A DNA stretch of 64,000 bases from Asparagopsis taxiformis (GCA_030407315.1 JALQPE010000644.1:1-64000), one strand, 5' to 3'. Positions 10,874 to 22,259 are shown, counted from the stretch's first letter. Numbers and translations are program-made. Notes: generated from the sequence alone by a model not told the origin.

Positions 10874-12946
10874 TGTACTGAAATGGCTTGGTCGATTCGA
10901 CAACGGGCAGCCTTGGCTGTAAGCCGAATCGGCGAGCCACCGCGAGGTGTTCGAGCCCTCCTGTCTCGGTAGTCAGGCTCGGGTTGAGTGTGGAAGAGCA
11001 AAGGCGAATCGCCTGACTTAGTGTGAGTTGTAAGGCCACACAGACGATCCGTCTAGAATCCTGTGGTAACATGGTGAGTCATGGTGGTGCACCAAAAGGA
11101 TGGTGGTTCACCAACCCTAACAGGGAAGAAGGGAGAACACCAGGCACAAAAGGGATGAGTGACTTGTATAAGAAGCAAAAGGGAAGAAGAAGAGGGAGCC
11201 CTGGAGAGTAGGGCGGCCGCTGGTACAGCGATACATACAGAGATACGCTGGTACAGAGGGAGAGGGGCAGTGGCTCAAGAGCCGGGCACCAGGCACCCGA
11301 AGATACCTGATCGAAGGGCACGCGCACCACCGGTGACGCGTGGTATCGGGGAAAAGGAAAGCTGATCCAGCAGAGTAACCAGTCACAGACTGAATCAGTT
11401 GAGTGACCAGTGTCGGCGCGGTCCGCGCTATAGCCAAAGAAGAAGCAGCTTCCATGAGACTGAAAAACGATAGATGGGAGCACATCAATAACCAATTCCG
11501 ATGGTCGGCGGGGGGGGGGGTTGCTGAACTAGCACGACGGCCAGGACAGAAAGCTGATACAGCGGGGAATGAGTTCCAGAAGCAGGCCAGACACTATAGC
11601 CAAAGTCGAAGCAGGCTGCAATGAGACTGCGAAACGCAGTTGGGAGTGGCTCGCAACCATACCTCCGGATGGGCACCAGGCGGCCGAAGATACCTGATTG
11701 AGGGGCACGCGCACCACCGGTGACGCGTGGTAGGGGCAATGCTGATACAGCGTCCCGACATTGAGAAGCTGATTCAGCGAAAAGGGACACCGGAAGAGTG
11801 CCAAGCACCATTGTCAAGGGAGAATCACACTGAATTGTCATACCGCCTGGCGGTCCTCTCAACAAGAGTCGTGTCGCTTCCCTATTGGGTGCCCACTTAA
11901 GGGATGTGCCAATCACAAGGCACCAGCCAACTGGGCGTGTTTCCTGTAATTAGGACAAGCGCAAGGCTGTAGACACCCTATTCGGGCCTATCGGCCCCGG
12001 CCAAGACCCCACAAGGGACAAATTTCTAACTTAGCTAACCAGCTGTACATTATAATGTAAGCCTAACTGGCAATAACCTCGCGGGTAGGCGAGCGCCAGT
12101 AATTGGGTTCTGATTGGTCACTAACTGGATATTTATTCCTAACCACTAACCCTAGCTTACAGTAGACTTAGTATAAAACTGCCACTGGACTAGCCAGTAG
12201 GCACGGTTTCTAGAGTAACGTAAACTCAAGTGGAATTACGACCCACAGGAACAGTGTTCGCATACCTATTGTTCAACCCCTCTCCGGGAAAACCTTAGGG
12301 TTAGCCAACAGCTCGACGGATTACGTTCATCTTGCTCCATTAATACGCACCTCGCGTGAGCGCTATAATCGCACAACCCCTCCGGGTAGCGATCCCTTCT
12401 CTCATACGAGACAACCCGCTGGGTATACTATAAGGTTCATCTGCTCTACCACTTCCTCTACCGAGGCTCGGGACACCTGTCGGGTGGTTTGCCGCTCTAG
12501 CGGATTTTCTACCTGCTACATGAATCAGTAGGCAAAACGCACCCTGGGGGTAGATTGGACACCGAGCTTCCGGCTAGCTTTTACAATCAAAGGACATGGC
12601 GGTTCGCCTCTAGTTAAATTCTAAATTATATGTGGCTTGTAGCCCTAATTGTCCTTGTGGTTGGTGTCCAATAGGTAGGCTAAATACTGATACAGTAGGG
12701 TGGTCGAAAAACCCTAAGTGACGGGTGCGCCGGCGGCGCTGGCACACTGTAAATACAGTGTAAAATGTTAGCTGTAGTGTATAGTTCAGTGTATCACTGG
12801 TGTCACGTGCCACGTGTTCAGTGATTGCACTGCTGTTAGAATAGATAGTTCAAAATAGTTTCGAAATAAAAGAATTGGGTAAAGTGCCCAAAATTGGAGG
12901 TGAAACACCTAGCTGTAAGCGCTTCGCCAAGTGGTATTGCACTACA
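10874..12946. mobile_element. Solo LTR (family 1), TSD AAATC, itself interrupted
   Basis: The sequence begins TGTACTGAAATGG and ends GTATTGCACTACA, so it has TG...CA ends. It is flanked by exact 5-bp duplications AAATC at 10869-10873 and 12947-12951. It contains no protein-coding domain. Removing the nested solo LTR at 11836-12520 leaves about 1.38 kb. The interior holds degenerate repeats, including two related blocks at about 11288-11380 and 11668-11760 that share a GCACGCGCACCACCGGTGAC core, and several GCTGATNCAGC words. Confidence 0.8.
11836..12520 (+). mobile_element. Solo LTR (family 2), TSD TGAAT, nested inside solo LTR 1
   Basis: A 685-bp unit starting TGTCATACCGCC and ending ACCTGCTACA, flanked by TGAAT at 11831-11835 and 12521-12525. 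It is homologous, in opposite orientation, to the LTR at 62321-63003, which still has a gag gene next to it. That pair identifies this copy as a solo LTR left by LTR-LTR recombination. Confidence 0.88.
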
Positions 12947-12951
12947 AAATC

Positions 12952-15222
12952 CAAGACTCATTCTCTGACATTCATCCTTCCACAATCATGTCGGATTCCG
13001 ATGTACGTCCATCACCTCACTCGTCTTACATCTTAGACTCTGGCGCCAACAAGACTCATCTAACTCATCCAATACCAGGCGTCTCTATGACTGTCTCGGA
13101 TACGTTGTGTGCCGATGGGCATCCGGCAAAAATTACACACCATGGAAATACCGAAGTCCCCATCAATCCATCCACTACATTACCACCCCATGATGTTGTA
13201 GTCACACCGACACTGGCTAACAATCTCCTTTCCGCCGGCCAAATTGCCAATACCCATGATGTACTCTTTCAAAAAGATCACGCTTACGTAAAGAAACGAT
13301 CCACACCTCCACCAAACTCCGACATAGTCATCTCCGCACCCAAAACAAAGGATGGATTATTTCATATTATCATTCCCAAACGATTTCCCAACAATCTCAA
13401 ACACAAGAGACGCCCTAACCGCCGATCCCATTCTTCTACTATCAAAACTAAACCCACACTCACTCATGCAGCACGAGCTTTTCCCTCCACCTCCACCCTA
13501 AAACCAAAAAAAACTGCGAAATACAAATGAGCCACCTGCACAAGCACCCAATTACCCAAAAGACCACTTCAAAAATCTAAGTCTACACGTCCAAGCCAGC
13601 CAGCAGCTTTTCTGAAGAAGATCATCTCAAAGAAACCACATACACCAAAACCAGCCCCACAACCACGCACACGTACCAGAATGAAACCTGATCTACCTTC
13701 GACAATTCGGGATTACCATGATTGGCACTTAAAACTCAATCATATCCATCCATCCAAATTACATTACATGGCTAAGAACGGCCTTGTTCCAAATATGCCA
13801 CGGTCTCTACTTCGCACACCTCCCAAAATATTCTCGTGCTCTGGCTGTGCAATGGGAAAGCAACATGCTGCACCCTTCAAACGCCGTAAACGACTGCCCC
13901 AATAGGAACACACATTCATACCGATGTCTGTGGTCCTTCCCTACTGTTTCCCTTACCAAGAAGAGATTCTTTGTCACCTTCTTAGACGAAGGCAGCCGCT
14001 ACCTCACTCTTCAATCTATGCCGACCAAGTCAACAGTCGGCCAACTTCTCATGCAGCACATCAACTCAACCGCAACTCATACACTGCACCGTGTTACACA
14101 CATCACTGTTGACAACGCTCTTGAGTATCACACGACAGACCTCAAAAAGTTTTACGAATCACATAACATTCACACTCATCCCTCCGTACCACATACACCA
14201 CAAGAAAATTCACTCGCTGAACGAGTCAATCGTACAATAATGGATACTGCCCGCGCTTCACTACTATCCAGTGGACTGCCAAACACCCCTTGGGATTTTG
14301 CTGCAATCGCAGTAGCTGACGCCCTACAATCATACACCCCATAACGCACACGGTCAACTACCCATTGCTCTCTACCATAATTGCACCCCGATGTCCGAAC
14401 TCTCCTACCATTTGGCACTACCGGTCATGTACTCGATCCTGCTCCCCGCAACAAACTGGAACCACGCGCAAAACTAGTTCACTACATAGGACGTGCAGAT
14501 TATCGTCACTACCACATCTTTGACAGTGCCACCAATCGTGTTTCACGATGCAGAGCAGCTGACTTTTCCATTTATGAGCCACTTCATGATCCCGTTCACA
14601 CTTCGTTCCACACTTCCGCTTACACTGCCACAGATCCGCTCATCTTCACTGAACCAAAAACGTTGAAACAAGCTCAACGTGCACCTGATTCCAAATCATG
14701 GGAATTGGCATGGAATTCTGAGCTTTATAGTCTTGAAGAAAGAGGAGTACTCACGTTTGTACCCAAATCAGAAATTCCCACAGACACCAAACTCCTTTCC
14801 GTTCAAACCATTCTGAAACTCAAAAAGGATAATACCGGAAACCAATCTATACGCAAAGTACGCTGCACAGTTCGCGGTGACCGACAAATTCCTGGACTGC
14901 ACTACGATCCCGATGAATTGTCCAGTCCTTTAGCCAGCAGGGATGCCATTAGAACAGCATTGGCACTAGCAGCTGCGAACAATCTACACACCTCCCACTG
15001 GGACCTCGAGTCCGCATTTCTACATGAACTTTTTCCTGCAGAGAAAAACATCTTCCTGCACCAACCCAAACGGTTTGATGGCTCCGTCAAGTTTCCCCAT
15101 CACGTAACCACAAACTAACGGGTAAATGTATGGCAGCAAGCAGCATGCAAAATCTTCACCGAAGGCTTAGCTGATTTTCTCATCGCCTCCGACTTTCTCC
15201 CGTATGACATCTCGCACCTGCT
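12952..15222 (+). pseudogene. copia pol, N-terminal half: protease, integrase, first part of RT
   Basis: Protease: YILDSGANKTHLTHPIPG at about 13030-13080, with the DSGA active-site triad motif. Gag-pre-integrase region: 13710-13890 (WHLKLNHIHPSKLHYMAKNG then CSGCAMGKQHAAPF). Integrase core: about 13970-14340, with FLDEGSRYLTL, ITVDNALEYHTTDLKKF and PHTPQENSLAERVNRT giving D, D and E. RT N-terminus: about 14640-15100, with APDSKSWELAWNSELYSLEE and HWDLESAFLHELFP. The reading frame shifts after 13530, near 13905, at 14344 and after 15118, so this is a dead copy. The sequence stops in the RT fingers at ADFLIASDFLPYD and is cut by element A; the catalytic VDD box follows at 45029. Confidence 0.8.
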
Positions 15223-15236
15223 CACAGGATAAGCAA
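15223..15236 (+). repeat. Left terminal inverted repeat of element A
   Basis: CACAGGATAAGCAA, preceded by CT, which is also the first dinucleotide after the right end. Confidence 0.8.
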
Positions 15237-16906
15237 AAATAGAGAATATTCCATGGAAAATGCCGTATTGTACAGTAGAACTAGTCACCATATTTTAGCG
15301 GAACGCCCATCCCCAACGTTTGGATAAGGCCCATCGAAAAAAATGTAAAAAATCATGGGCTGAGACCAGCACGGCGATTTTGTTTTACAGTAGGCAGGAA
15401 CCAAGCAGAACTATGGTGTGGCCGTGAGGTGATGGCTGAACCATGTACGGAAGGACACGTAGGGATGGAAATGAACCACGTCCATATATGAGCAGGACGG
15501 CGGGTTGACTAGAACGGGCCAAGTCACGCAGGCACGGACTGTTGGAATGGAACCAGTACTGTATATGGGTATAGTTAGATATGGGGTGCACCGTGACTGC
15601 GATATGTGGTGGAAGGTGCAGAGCGATTCGTAGAAATAAACTATAAAATATAATGGGCACACCGTGACGGTCCGGTGTCTGAAACCAGGCGTAAGCAGCA
15701 CTCGCTGAATGGACGGTGACCAAAGTATGATTATTGTATTCATTGGAATAATTCCAGAGTAGGTGACTTTTTGCTTATGGGACGTGACCAAGCTGACTTG
15801 TGGAACTGGTCAAACGATAATCTGGAAAGGGACCATTGACTGGGCATGTACGGCCCAAGGCAAAGCGCGGTTAGTTTCCAAACTACAGTACTGTGTAAAG
15901 CCCGGATATATTCTATTATAACACCTGCTCGTGACACTGGTATTATTCCACCGTGGAGCACTGTAATGGGTACGGTTCACTTCCACTGGATGTAGTGGTT
16001 GTACCGTCGGGTTGGCGTGGACCATGTTCACTGGGTAGAGTAGTTGTACCGTCGGGTGGGCGTGGACCATGTCCACTGGGTAGAGTGGTTGTACCGTCGA
16101 GTGGGCGTGGACCATGTCCACTGGGTAGAGTGGTTGCACCGGTGGGCGCTCTGGGTAGAAACTGAAAGGTAGAACGGGCGGCACATCGCACTTTTGCGGA
16201 GAAACTGCAGGACGGATAGGTCTGACTGAAACGATATCTAGGTAGAATGGAAATCGGCATAGGGACAATGAATTAGACTAGGTTGCAGCCAGTAGCGGGT
16301 ACGCAAGATTTACGATATAGTGTAGTGGATATGGAATAGGTAAATGGGCAGCTAACGCCAAAAGTTTAACGACATGAAGATCATCTGTACACTGCACTAC
16401 GGAACTATGAACTATGCCACCATGGCAGATACTAAACGGCAAAACACTAGCTCTACATAAAGTAACTACAAATACATATAGGCATGAAAAGAGAGATGAG
16501 GGGAAGCCAGAAATTTCTGTTGGCACCTGGAAGGAAAAGAATAGATGAATCAATGGTTAGTGCTAGGAATGTAACTTCATCAACGCTAGAAGCATGGTTA
16601 GAAGCGAGAGAACATACCGTTGATAGTGGAGCCAGAGCTTGAGTAAGCGGATTGTAGAGAACCCAGAAACTTCTGCTGGCACATAGATGGAAAGAAGTGG
16701 ATGACACAGTGGTTAGTGCTGGAAACGGTATGCCAAAAGCTCGATTAGAAGTGAGAAAACGTAGTAATGACAGTAGCCCTGGAGAAAGACGAAACAGAAA
16801 GTAGGAAAGGCAGAAAAGTATGTTAGCAGAAGAACAACGAAGAACCGCAGAAAAAGAGAATGGGAGGAATGGCTAAAAGACTAAATGAGCAGGAAAACCT
16901 TATCGT
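15237..16906. other. Left subterminal region of element A, no gene
   Basis: No open frame here has a domain. GTGAC words (for example CACCGTGAC near 15590 and 15660) are scattered and may be transposase sites. A 45-bp tandem array (15991-16146) accounts for a spurious glycine/proline-rich open frame. Two related blocks starting AGAAAYTTCTGYTGGCAC at about 16508 and 16668 form a diverged direct repeat of roughly 160-bp spacing. Confidence 0.5.
15991..16146 (+). repeat. 45-bp tandem repeat, about 3.4 units
   Basis: The unit begins GTTGTACCGTCGGGTGGGCG, continues through GGACCATGTCCACTGGGTAG, and recurs at 45-bp spacing with few changes. The period is a multiple of three, so it creates a repetitive open frame (VVVPSGGRGPCPLGR) that I do not believe is a gene. 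Confidence 0.85.
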
Positions 16907-16971
16907 AGGATGGAGGCGGCGGGGCACAATCACATCCGTAGGGATGTGATTGCACTCCGCCGCCCCATCCT
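16907..16971. repeat. Imperfect palindrome, arms about 30 bp
   Basis: The arms start AGGATGGAGGCGGCGG and are answered by CCGCCGCCCCATCCT; the centre is AATCACATCC gta GGGATGTGATT. It lies in the noncoding stretch downstream of the transposase 3' end. Confidence 0.8.
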
Positions 16972-17190
16972 GCGTAGGTGGTGTGCTCCGAGCGACAGGT
17001 GCTGGCGATGTTGCCCGGCGTGACGCAAGGCTTAAATACTGCTGCAGAGTGAGCCCAGAGGTCGCGTATTTCACTTGCGTAGTGAGAAAGCGCGCGCTTT
17101 TCGTACTGACAAATCAGAAACAAATCATCGATGATCTATGAACACGTCATGGACACGTCATGGACTCGAGATGGACTCGTCATGAATACG

Positions 17191-17228
17191 TAATGAAATA
17201 GAACACTAGGTAGTGTTCTATTTCATTA
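17191..17228. repeat. Perfect 18-bp-arm palindrome
   Basis: Arms TAATGAAATAGAACACTA and TAGTGTTCTATTTCATTA are separated by 2 bp. Near it are a second small palindrome (GCGTGCAGCTGCACGC, 17235-17250) and a run of ATGGACWCG words. Confidence 0.9.
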
Positions 17229-17314
17229 CAGCTGGCGTGCAGCTGCACGCTTGTGAGCGGAAACGTGTATTGCAGGCTGAGGAGCCAATGATGAAAAATT
17301 AGAAAAAATGACTA

Positions 17315-17425
17315 GTTACTGCAGTAAAAAGTGATCTAGGAAGATGCATTTGGTAGATCACTTTTTACTGCAGTAAGAAGTGATCTAGGAAGATGCATTT
17401 GGTAGATCAGTTTTTACTGCAGTAA
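17315..17425. repeat. Doubled CTGCAG-type palindrome downstream of transposase A
   Basis: Two overlapping copies of the CTGCAG-type palindrome share their middle arm. Each copy has arms of the type ACTGCAGTAAAAAGTGATCT around a centre containing ATGCAT. The same family occurs inside the composite palindromes at 22551, 27371, 32018 and 32529. Confidence 0.88.
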
Positions 17426-17698
17426 AAAAAACTTAATTTGCCTTTAATTTATTGTGGTACGTTCCGCCCTGAGGAAGCTGGTTCAGGCTTGAGGCAGTTC
17501 AAGGAATGGATAAGCTCTGGAAGAAGCATGAATGGGGTATAGACGAGGAATTAGAGATGGTTACATAAAATATAACATAGTGTCTGACAGTTTTTGGGAC
17601 AAGGGACATAAGTATGGCCAATGTCAAGGTGGATGTATGTGACGGAAAGGCTACAATATGAGGAAGTTTGTTTACGGGAAGTAATATGGTAGAGAAGC

Positions 17699-20600
17699 TT
17701 ATGTACTAGACCCTAGAGTATTATGCAGTCCTTGGCGGATATCCATCTTCTCTTGCAAAGATAGAGAAGGAACCACCATCCATAAACGAAGGACCTCCAT
17801 GCGTAATTCCTCCATTCGAAGTGCCTTGCTCCACAGAACATAATGAAGGGCTACAATTGTGGAGGAGACCAACCTTACGAACCCCTGAAGTGAGAGGGAG
17901 AAACCAGGAGCCGGAATCGGTGTTCGGAGCAAACGTAGTGGGGGGACGACTTCTGCTTGATAACTGGAAGAACAATAGCGTGTGGTGGAGACAGGTTTTC
18001 CTGGTGAGATTCGTGTATGCAAACGTTTTCCAGGTGAAGCAATGTTTCCATCAATAGTCAGGTCAAACACGGTGGTAACAGCCCAAAAAGAAGGCGAACA
18101 GGTCTTCTGTAGAATTCTAGAAGACGGGGAAGCTGAGTAGCAAGCTTGTACTACACAGCCAGAAGCTATTTCTTGTGGCTTTGAAAAGTCCCGAGACGCA
18201 GCAGAGGGCGAAGCTGCACAGGCAGGGTGGGCAGAACTGAGACGTGCTCCCTTGCATGGTTTTCCACGAAGCATGACTGCATCCGAATTCTGCCCACAGG
18301 AAAAATCCTGCTGTGGTAATGAAGAGGGAACTCCTGTCCACGAGTAATATGAATATGGAGAAGAGAAGAATGGTAAAGAAGACCTATTCAAATGTTCGAG
18401 AAGAGGTTCTTGACAGAGGTCATGCAGCGTACTAGCCGGGAGGTTCTCCATGGATTTACAGTGCTCCCGTCCGAATAGAACACGAAGGAGAAACCGTTTA
18501 GAACGTTGTCTCTCCACAGATGCTGGAGTAGAATTGGAGAAACTTTTCAAAGCAAGATGGAGGCTTCCTTTCCAATAGTTTCCGAGTGCCGCTAACATAG
18601 CATCCAACTGTCTGTCAGCACCTCCGGAATGCTCTAGACCTCGTTTCATTTGTTGATGTGTTGCTTCGAATGATAGCTCAGCTACCTGGCGAGCGTGTCC
18701 GAGCAGAGGAACAGTGTGTTCAAATGCCTCAATGAGACGGTGCAAGTTTGGCTTATTGTCAAGAATCTTCCTTGCCCGGAATCCAGCAGTCTTGTTTTCC
18801 ATCTCAATGTGGTCATTATCATTCGTTACTATACCTTCTGTCTGCATCTTCCGTTTCTTCGAGACCGCTGTGCTCCGCTGTCTGGTAGGAACAGTCTTGA
18901 GCAGGTCATCCACTAGAGTAGCATATTCTTTCGATAGCTGCTGCAGACGACGGAGACCGTTGTGCGCAGAATTCCCTGTAGCTCTCTGTACTGCCTCAGA
19001 ACCGTCGATATTTTTTCGTGGTAGGAAGTATGTAGCTGCAGATATAGAGGACAGGAGACGAACAAGTTCTAGAGACAGATGGCGTTGCTCTTCAGAAGCC
19101 TGGAGTGACCTTGAACCGCTACCTTCGGATGACCTTGTAGTCTGCGATTGGAATTTCAGAGAAGACCTGAAGCAGTGTTCGGCGACGAGGAGAACTGCAA
19201 ATCTGTCCGAGATTCCCATTGTATGAGTTTCACCTGCGTTGAAGTTATATATCCTGTTCTGATTTGCGAGGCCCAATACACGGAGGGCATCCACCATGAA
19301 CCTGTCGGCCAGCCTTCTCACACCATCATTAGGCAAGCTTGAAAAAGCATTGTCCAGAGCATCCTTTGCCAGTCCATGGAGGAGATGGTCAATTCCAACA
19401 AACGTCGAACGGTATGGGTCCAGAATAGCAGGCACGACAGGGATTCGTAGACCATCGTTTCCGAGTGGTGTCCCGGTTGGAACCAGCCCTTTGGACCTAG
19501 CTTCATGAAGTAGTCTTTCAATGAGATGCAATGGAGTGTCTGTGATATTTTGCACTGTTCTCAAACCCAGATACTTCAAGATGTTTGCAGAACTTTCCGA
19601 TGACTGAACAGCAGCTGTTCGCTCGGATGTGCGAAAGTGTGTATCAGAGCTCGAATGTAAACGGGTGTCGTAGCCAAACTGCGAGTTCTTCCCATATTTC
19701 CCCCCTCTTACAAAGAAACACAAATGGCATGGGCAGTCTGCGTTGTGCCCCATGACATCCAGCACATGAGAACAGGCAGGATAATCCGATACGAAACCAA
19801 TAAAGTCCAGGAAAATTAGACATTCATTGCCGTCTGGATCGACATCACGAAACCCCGACGTACATCCTTGAATAATGTCTCTAGAGATATGTCGAAGGAT
19901 ATGGTTTGTACTAACACCAGGACCTGTGACACCGATAACGCGCACAGCAGAACTGTTCCGGCGACAGTCCAGCGGAAGACCCATTGGGAGCATATAGCAT
20001 CCTCCAGCACTCCCTTTCTTACCAGAGGCTTCATTGAAGTCATCGCAGTATAAAAGAAATGGATAGACGTAGTATGTGGTACCGCAGCTGAGAACCCCAC
20101 GGAGATGTGTAGGATGAAAGGGGCTGGGGCTCGTGCCTGGTTTCAATAACTTGACATTATTGATTGCACGAGTTCCGCCGACAACTTTGTAATGCCCTTC
20201 AGAGTTGACGAGAAAGAGCAGTTTTTGTGATGGGCCTGGCGGTCCGGGAGAGCTGACGACAAGCCCAATGAAGAACTGTATACCACAATTTTGAGTAGGG
20301 TTACACTCAGGACTGGGTGATAAAACTGTCAGGTGATCACCCGGCCGAGCATATTCCCGGAACGACTCTTTCTGAAGGATGAAGGCGGACCCATATGAAT
20401 GCGGGGAGACCGAAAGCCTACTATGAAATGTGGCACCGGAGTTTATCCATGAAGAAGATGTGATAGCTTTGAACGACTCATGGCTGGAAGATAGTGATTC
20501 ATGTTGGAAAAGGGAACTGAGAGTAGGATCTAGAGAAGAGGCGTGCTGCCCTGATGTGACATGCAGTTCCACAATACTACCACCGAAAGCAGAAACGGGA

Positions 20601-21883
20601 AAGCCGTCTTTTACCGCCTCCGCCCTCATCGTGTAGTTTTGTCCTTTTAAGGAGTACTCTCTGAATTTTCCTAGCTTCGACTTGCACACGTTACCATGTA
20701 AACTTAGTATGTCATCCGAGTCGGAAGCATCCAATTGTGTGTTATCACGCCACGCAAGGTCGAATATATGTGGTGCAGTAATGTCTGCTCGTGCATATTC
20801 GCTTGGTGGAACGATAAGTACAGGTGCTGATTGACTAGCTTTGTTTTGTTCGACCTTGCTTCTTCGTAGAATTGCAGAAGAGGCAACACGAGCTGCACTA
20901 CGCTCTGCGTTTACAGGGAAGTATACGGTTTCCGAACGTAACCATGCGTTGAAGAACAGCCACGGTCTTACCTTCCGCATAATTGTCGAATAATGGGGTA
21001 GACTTCGCTGAACGTGTTTGTTCGTGGAACCTTGTCTAGCGAAATCGAACAACACGCGATCTTCCTGAAGGTTTGCTGCGGTGCATTTCGTCGACCCTGT
21101 CAGTTTGGCGACAGCGTACAACGTTGTCCATTCTGTCATGTAATTGCGAGCTTTGTCTGGATTGGACGTGTTCATGATAAAGGGAGAAGAGATTAGGAGC
21201 TTCGCTTCTGCCTCCTCCTGTAGAAACAGGTCGTTGTCATCCGAATCGGAGTCGTTTGTTGCGGTGACGTTCTCATGATGGTCGGAAGCAGCGGGATGGC
21301 ACAGTTTAGGAACTGTCGCAGCAGAAGTGACGGGGTCTCTGCCGGAGGATAGTACAATATCATCGTCGCTAGGAGTAATACAAGCTTTTTGAACTTCTGG
21401 AACAATTGTTCCAGAAGTATACTTGAGTATATTGTTCTGCTGCCCACTATTGGCGTACGTCAAAGGGAGGGTGGTATCCACAGAATTGCTCCCAGGTCTG
21501 AAGATATCCTGTGAAGACGAGGAAGGGAGGACTGGATCTGGATCTGGGGTCTGCGAATTGGTAGCTATGGGAGCATGGGGAGGGTTCGAAGTGCTACCAT
21601 ACTCTGTTGCCGGGCGAGGATGATGGGTTTCTGGTGTATTGCAGTCCATTTCCTGAACGGCAAAAGGATTTGAGACTGTTCTGGATGTCGAGCGTCTAGT
21701 CCGATTGCGGACAGGGGCTACATAGTTGAAACGGAGCCTCGGGCCATTCCTAGACTTTCTCGGTCTAGCCATATCTCGATAACCTGGATTGAGGTAGCAC
21801 CTAGGTGCAAACAGCTGTTTGGAAGGGAGGGAAACGCTGTACGCCTCTATATTATGAGGATACAAATCTCTATAGTCTATCAA
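17699..21883 (-). CDS. Plavaka/CACTA-like transposase A (about 1,394 aa)
   Basis: One uninterrupted reading frame. The ATG at 21772 (MARPRKSRNGPRLRF) is a good alternative start, giving about 1,357 aa. It has a disordered serine/threonine-rich N-terminus of about 230 residues. A catalytic region follows, with an acidic pair in YPFLLYCDDFN (about residue 612), the segment GGCYMLPMGLPLD, then IFLDFIGFVSDYP (about 693) and a zinc-binding-like HNADCPCHLCFF (about 718). A helical segment SFEATHQQMKRGLEH (about 1071) is in the position of the third acid of the DDE triad. This order resembles Tnp2/Plavaka-type transposases, which cut at CACTA-like ends, and matches the CACAG ends of element A. The triad assignment is my inference. 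It is convergent with nothing and divergent from the dioxygenase gene, and palindromes lie at both ends. The frame is intact, so it may be active. A KDZ-type transposase is the main alternative family. Confidence 0.7.
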   Translation of the reverse strand: MIDYRDLYPHNIEAYSVSLPSKQLFAPRCYLNPGYRDMARPRKSRNGPRLRFNYVAPVRNRTRRSTSRTVSNPFAVQEMDCNTPETHHPRPATEYGSTSNPPHAPIATNSQTPDPDPVLPSSSSQDIFRPGSNSVDTTLPLTYANSGQQNNILKYTSGTIVPEVQKACITPSDDDIVLSSGRDPVTSAATVPKLCHPAASDHHENVTATNDSDSDDNDLFLQEEAEAKLLISSPFIMNTSNPDKARNYMTEWTTLYAVAKLTGSTKCTAANLQEDRVLFDFARQGSTNKHVQRSLPHYSTIMRKVRPWLFFNAWLRSETVYFPVNAERSAARVASSAILRRSKVEQNKASQSAPVLIVPPSEYARADITAPHIFDLAWRDNTQLDASDSDDILSLHGNVCKSKLGKFREYSLKGQNYTMRAEAVKDGFPVSAFGGSIVELHVTSGQHASSLDPTLSSLFQHESLSSSHESFKAITSSSWINSGATFHSRLSVSPHSYGSAFILQKESFREYARPGDHLTVLSPSPECNPTQNCGIQFFIGLVVSSPGPPGPSQKLLFLVNSEGHYKVVGGTRAINNVKLLKPGTSPSPFHPTHLRGVLSCGTTYYVYPFLLYCDDFNEASGKKGSAGGCYMLPMGLPLDCRRNSSAVRVIGVTGPGVSTNHILRHISRDIIQGCTSGFRDVDPDGNECLIFLDFIGFVSDYPACSHVLDVMGHNADCPCHLCFFVRGGKYGKNSQFGYDTRLHSSSDTHFRTSERTAAVQSSESSANILKYLGLRTVQNITDTPLHLIERLLHEARSKGLVPTGTPLGNDGLRIPVVPAILDPYRSTFVGIDHLLHGLAKDALDNAFSSLPNDGVRRLADRFMVDALRVLGLANQNRIYNFNAGETHTMGISDRFAVLLVAEHCFRSSLKFQSQTTRSSEGSGSRSLQASEEQRHLSLELVRLLSSISAATYFLPRKNIDGSEAVQRATGNSAHNGLRRLQQLSKEYATLVDDLLKTVPTRQRSTAVSKKRKMQTEGIVTNDNDHIEMENKTAGFRARKILDNKPNLHRLIEAFEHTVPLLGHARQVAELSFEATHQQMKRGLEHSGGADRQLDAMLAALGNYWKGSLHLALKSFSNSTPASVERQRSKRFLLRVLFGREHCKSMENLPASTLHDLCQEPLLEHLNRSSLPFFSSPYSYYSWTGVPSSLPQQDFSCGQNSDAVMLRGKPCKGARLSSAHPACAASPSAASRDFSKPQEIASGCVVQACYSASPSSRILQKTCSPSFWAVTTVFDLTIDGNIASPGKRLHTRISPGKPVSTTRYCSSSYQAEVVPPLRLLRTPIPAPGFSLSLQGFVRLVSSTIVALHYVLWSKALRMEELRMEVLRLWMVVPSLSLQEKMDIRQGLHNTLGSST

Positions 21884-22075
21884 TCTGTAGAAGAACGAAA
21901 TTGGAAGGGGAGATCTCAGAGCTGACCGTTACAGTCGTTGCAGAGAACATGTTCTCTATTTCCATGGAAGCCAGGAAATAGTGCAAAGTACTGATGAGTA
22001 TACATGAAGACTGAAAACTTCAAAGAATGACATAGTTTTTACCAGAATCGTAATTCATCCTATAGTGTTTACTTA

Positions 22076-22139
22076 GCAAGAAACACTGTCAAGTAGTGAA
22101 GGAGATGCCTCTCCTTCACTACTCGACAGTGTTTCTTGC
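22076..22139. repeat. Palindrome with 30-bp arms upstream of transposase A
   Basis: Arms start GCAAGAAACACTGTC and end GACAGTGTTTCTTGC with one mismatch and a 4-bp loop. An outer pair, TATAGTGTTT and AAACACTATA, surrounds it, so several palindromic layers occupy the transposase promoter side. Confidence 0.9.
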
Positions 22140-22218
22140 AGCTTCGCAACTGCAGACAGAGCACTCAGTGCAAACACTATACTCCATGGAGTGGCACGGA
22201 GAAGTTCCAGACTAGTCT

Positions 22219-22259
22219 AAAATTTGGTAATTTTTGAGCCCAAAAAATTACCAAATTTT
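22219..22259. repeat. Simple GGTAATTTTT palindrome
   Basis: A palindrome of about 41 bp with arms AAAATTTGGTAATTTTT and its complement around GAGCCC. This is the unit form without the CTGCAG insert. It lies between transposase A and the inverted repeat of the dioxygenase unit. Confidence 0.9.

Larger units (their letters stand above)
9732..15222 (+). mobile_element. Ty1/copia-like retrotransposon, 5' part (interrupted)
   Basis: Contains in order a PBS, gag fragments with a zinc knuckle, the aspartic protease, the integrase and the N-terminal half of the reverse transcriptase, all on the plus strand. It is interrupted by a solo LTR (10874-12946) and is cut at 15222 by the left end of element A. 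Its continuation is at 44967. Joining 10868 to 12947 restores an open frame (QEI-QDSF), which shows that the solo LTR sits in a once-intact polyprotein. Frameshifts in gag, after the protease, within the integrase and before the RT show the element is old and inactive. Confidence 0.8.

Noticed and set aside
15953..16165. Repetitive Gly/Pro open frame
   Set aside because: It results from a 45-bp tandem repeat, a multiple of three, in a noncoding subterminal region.
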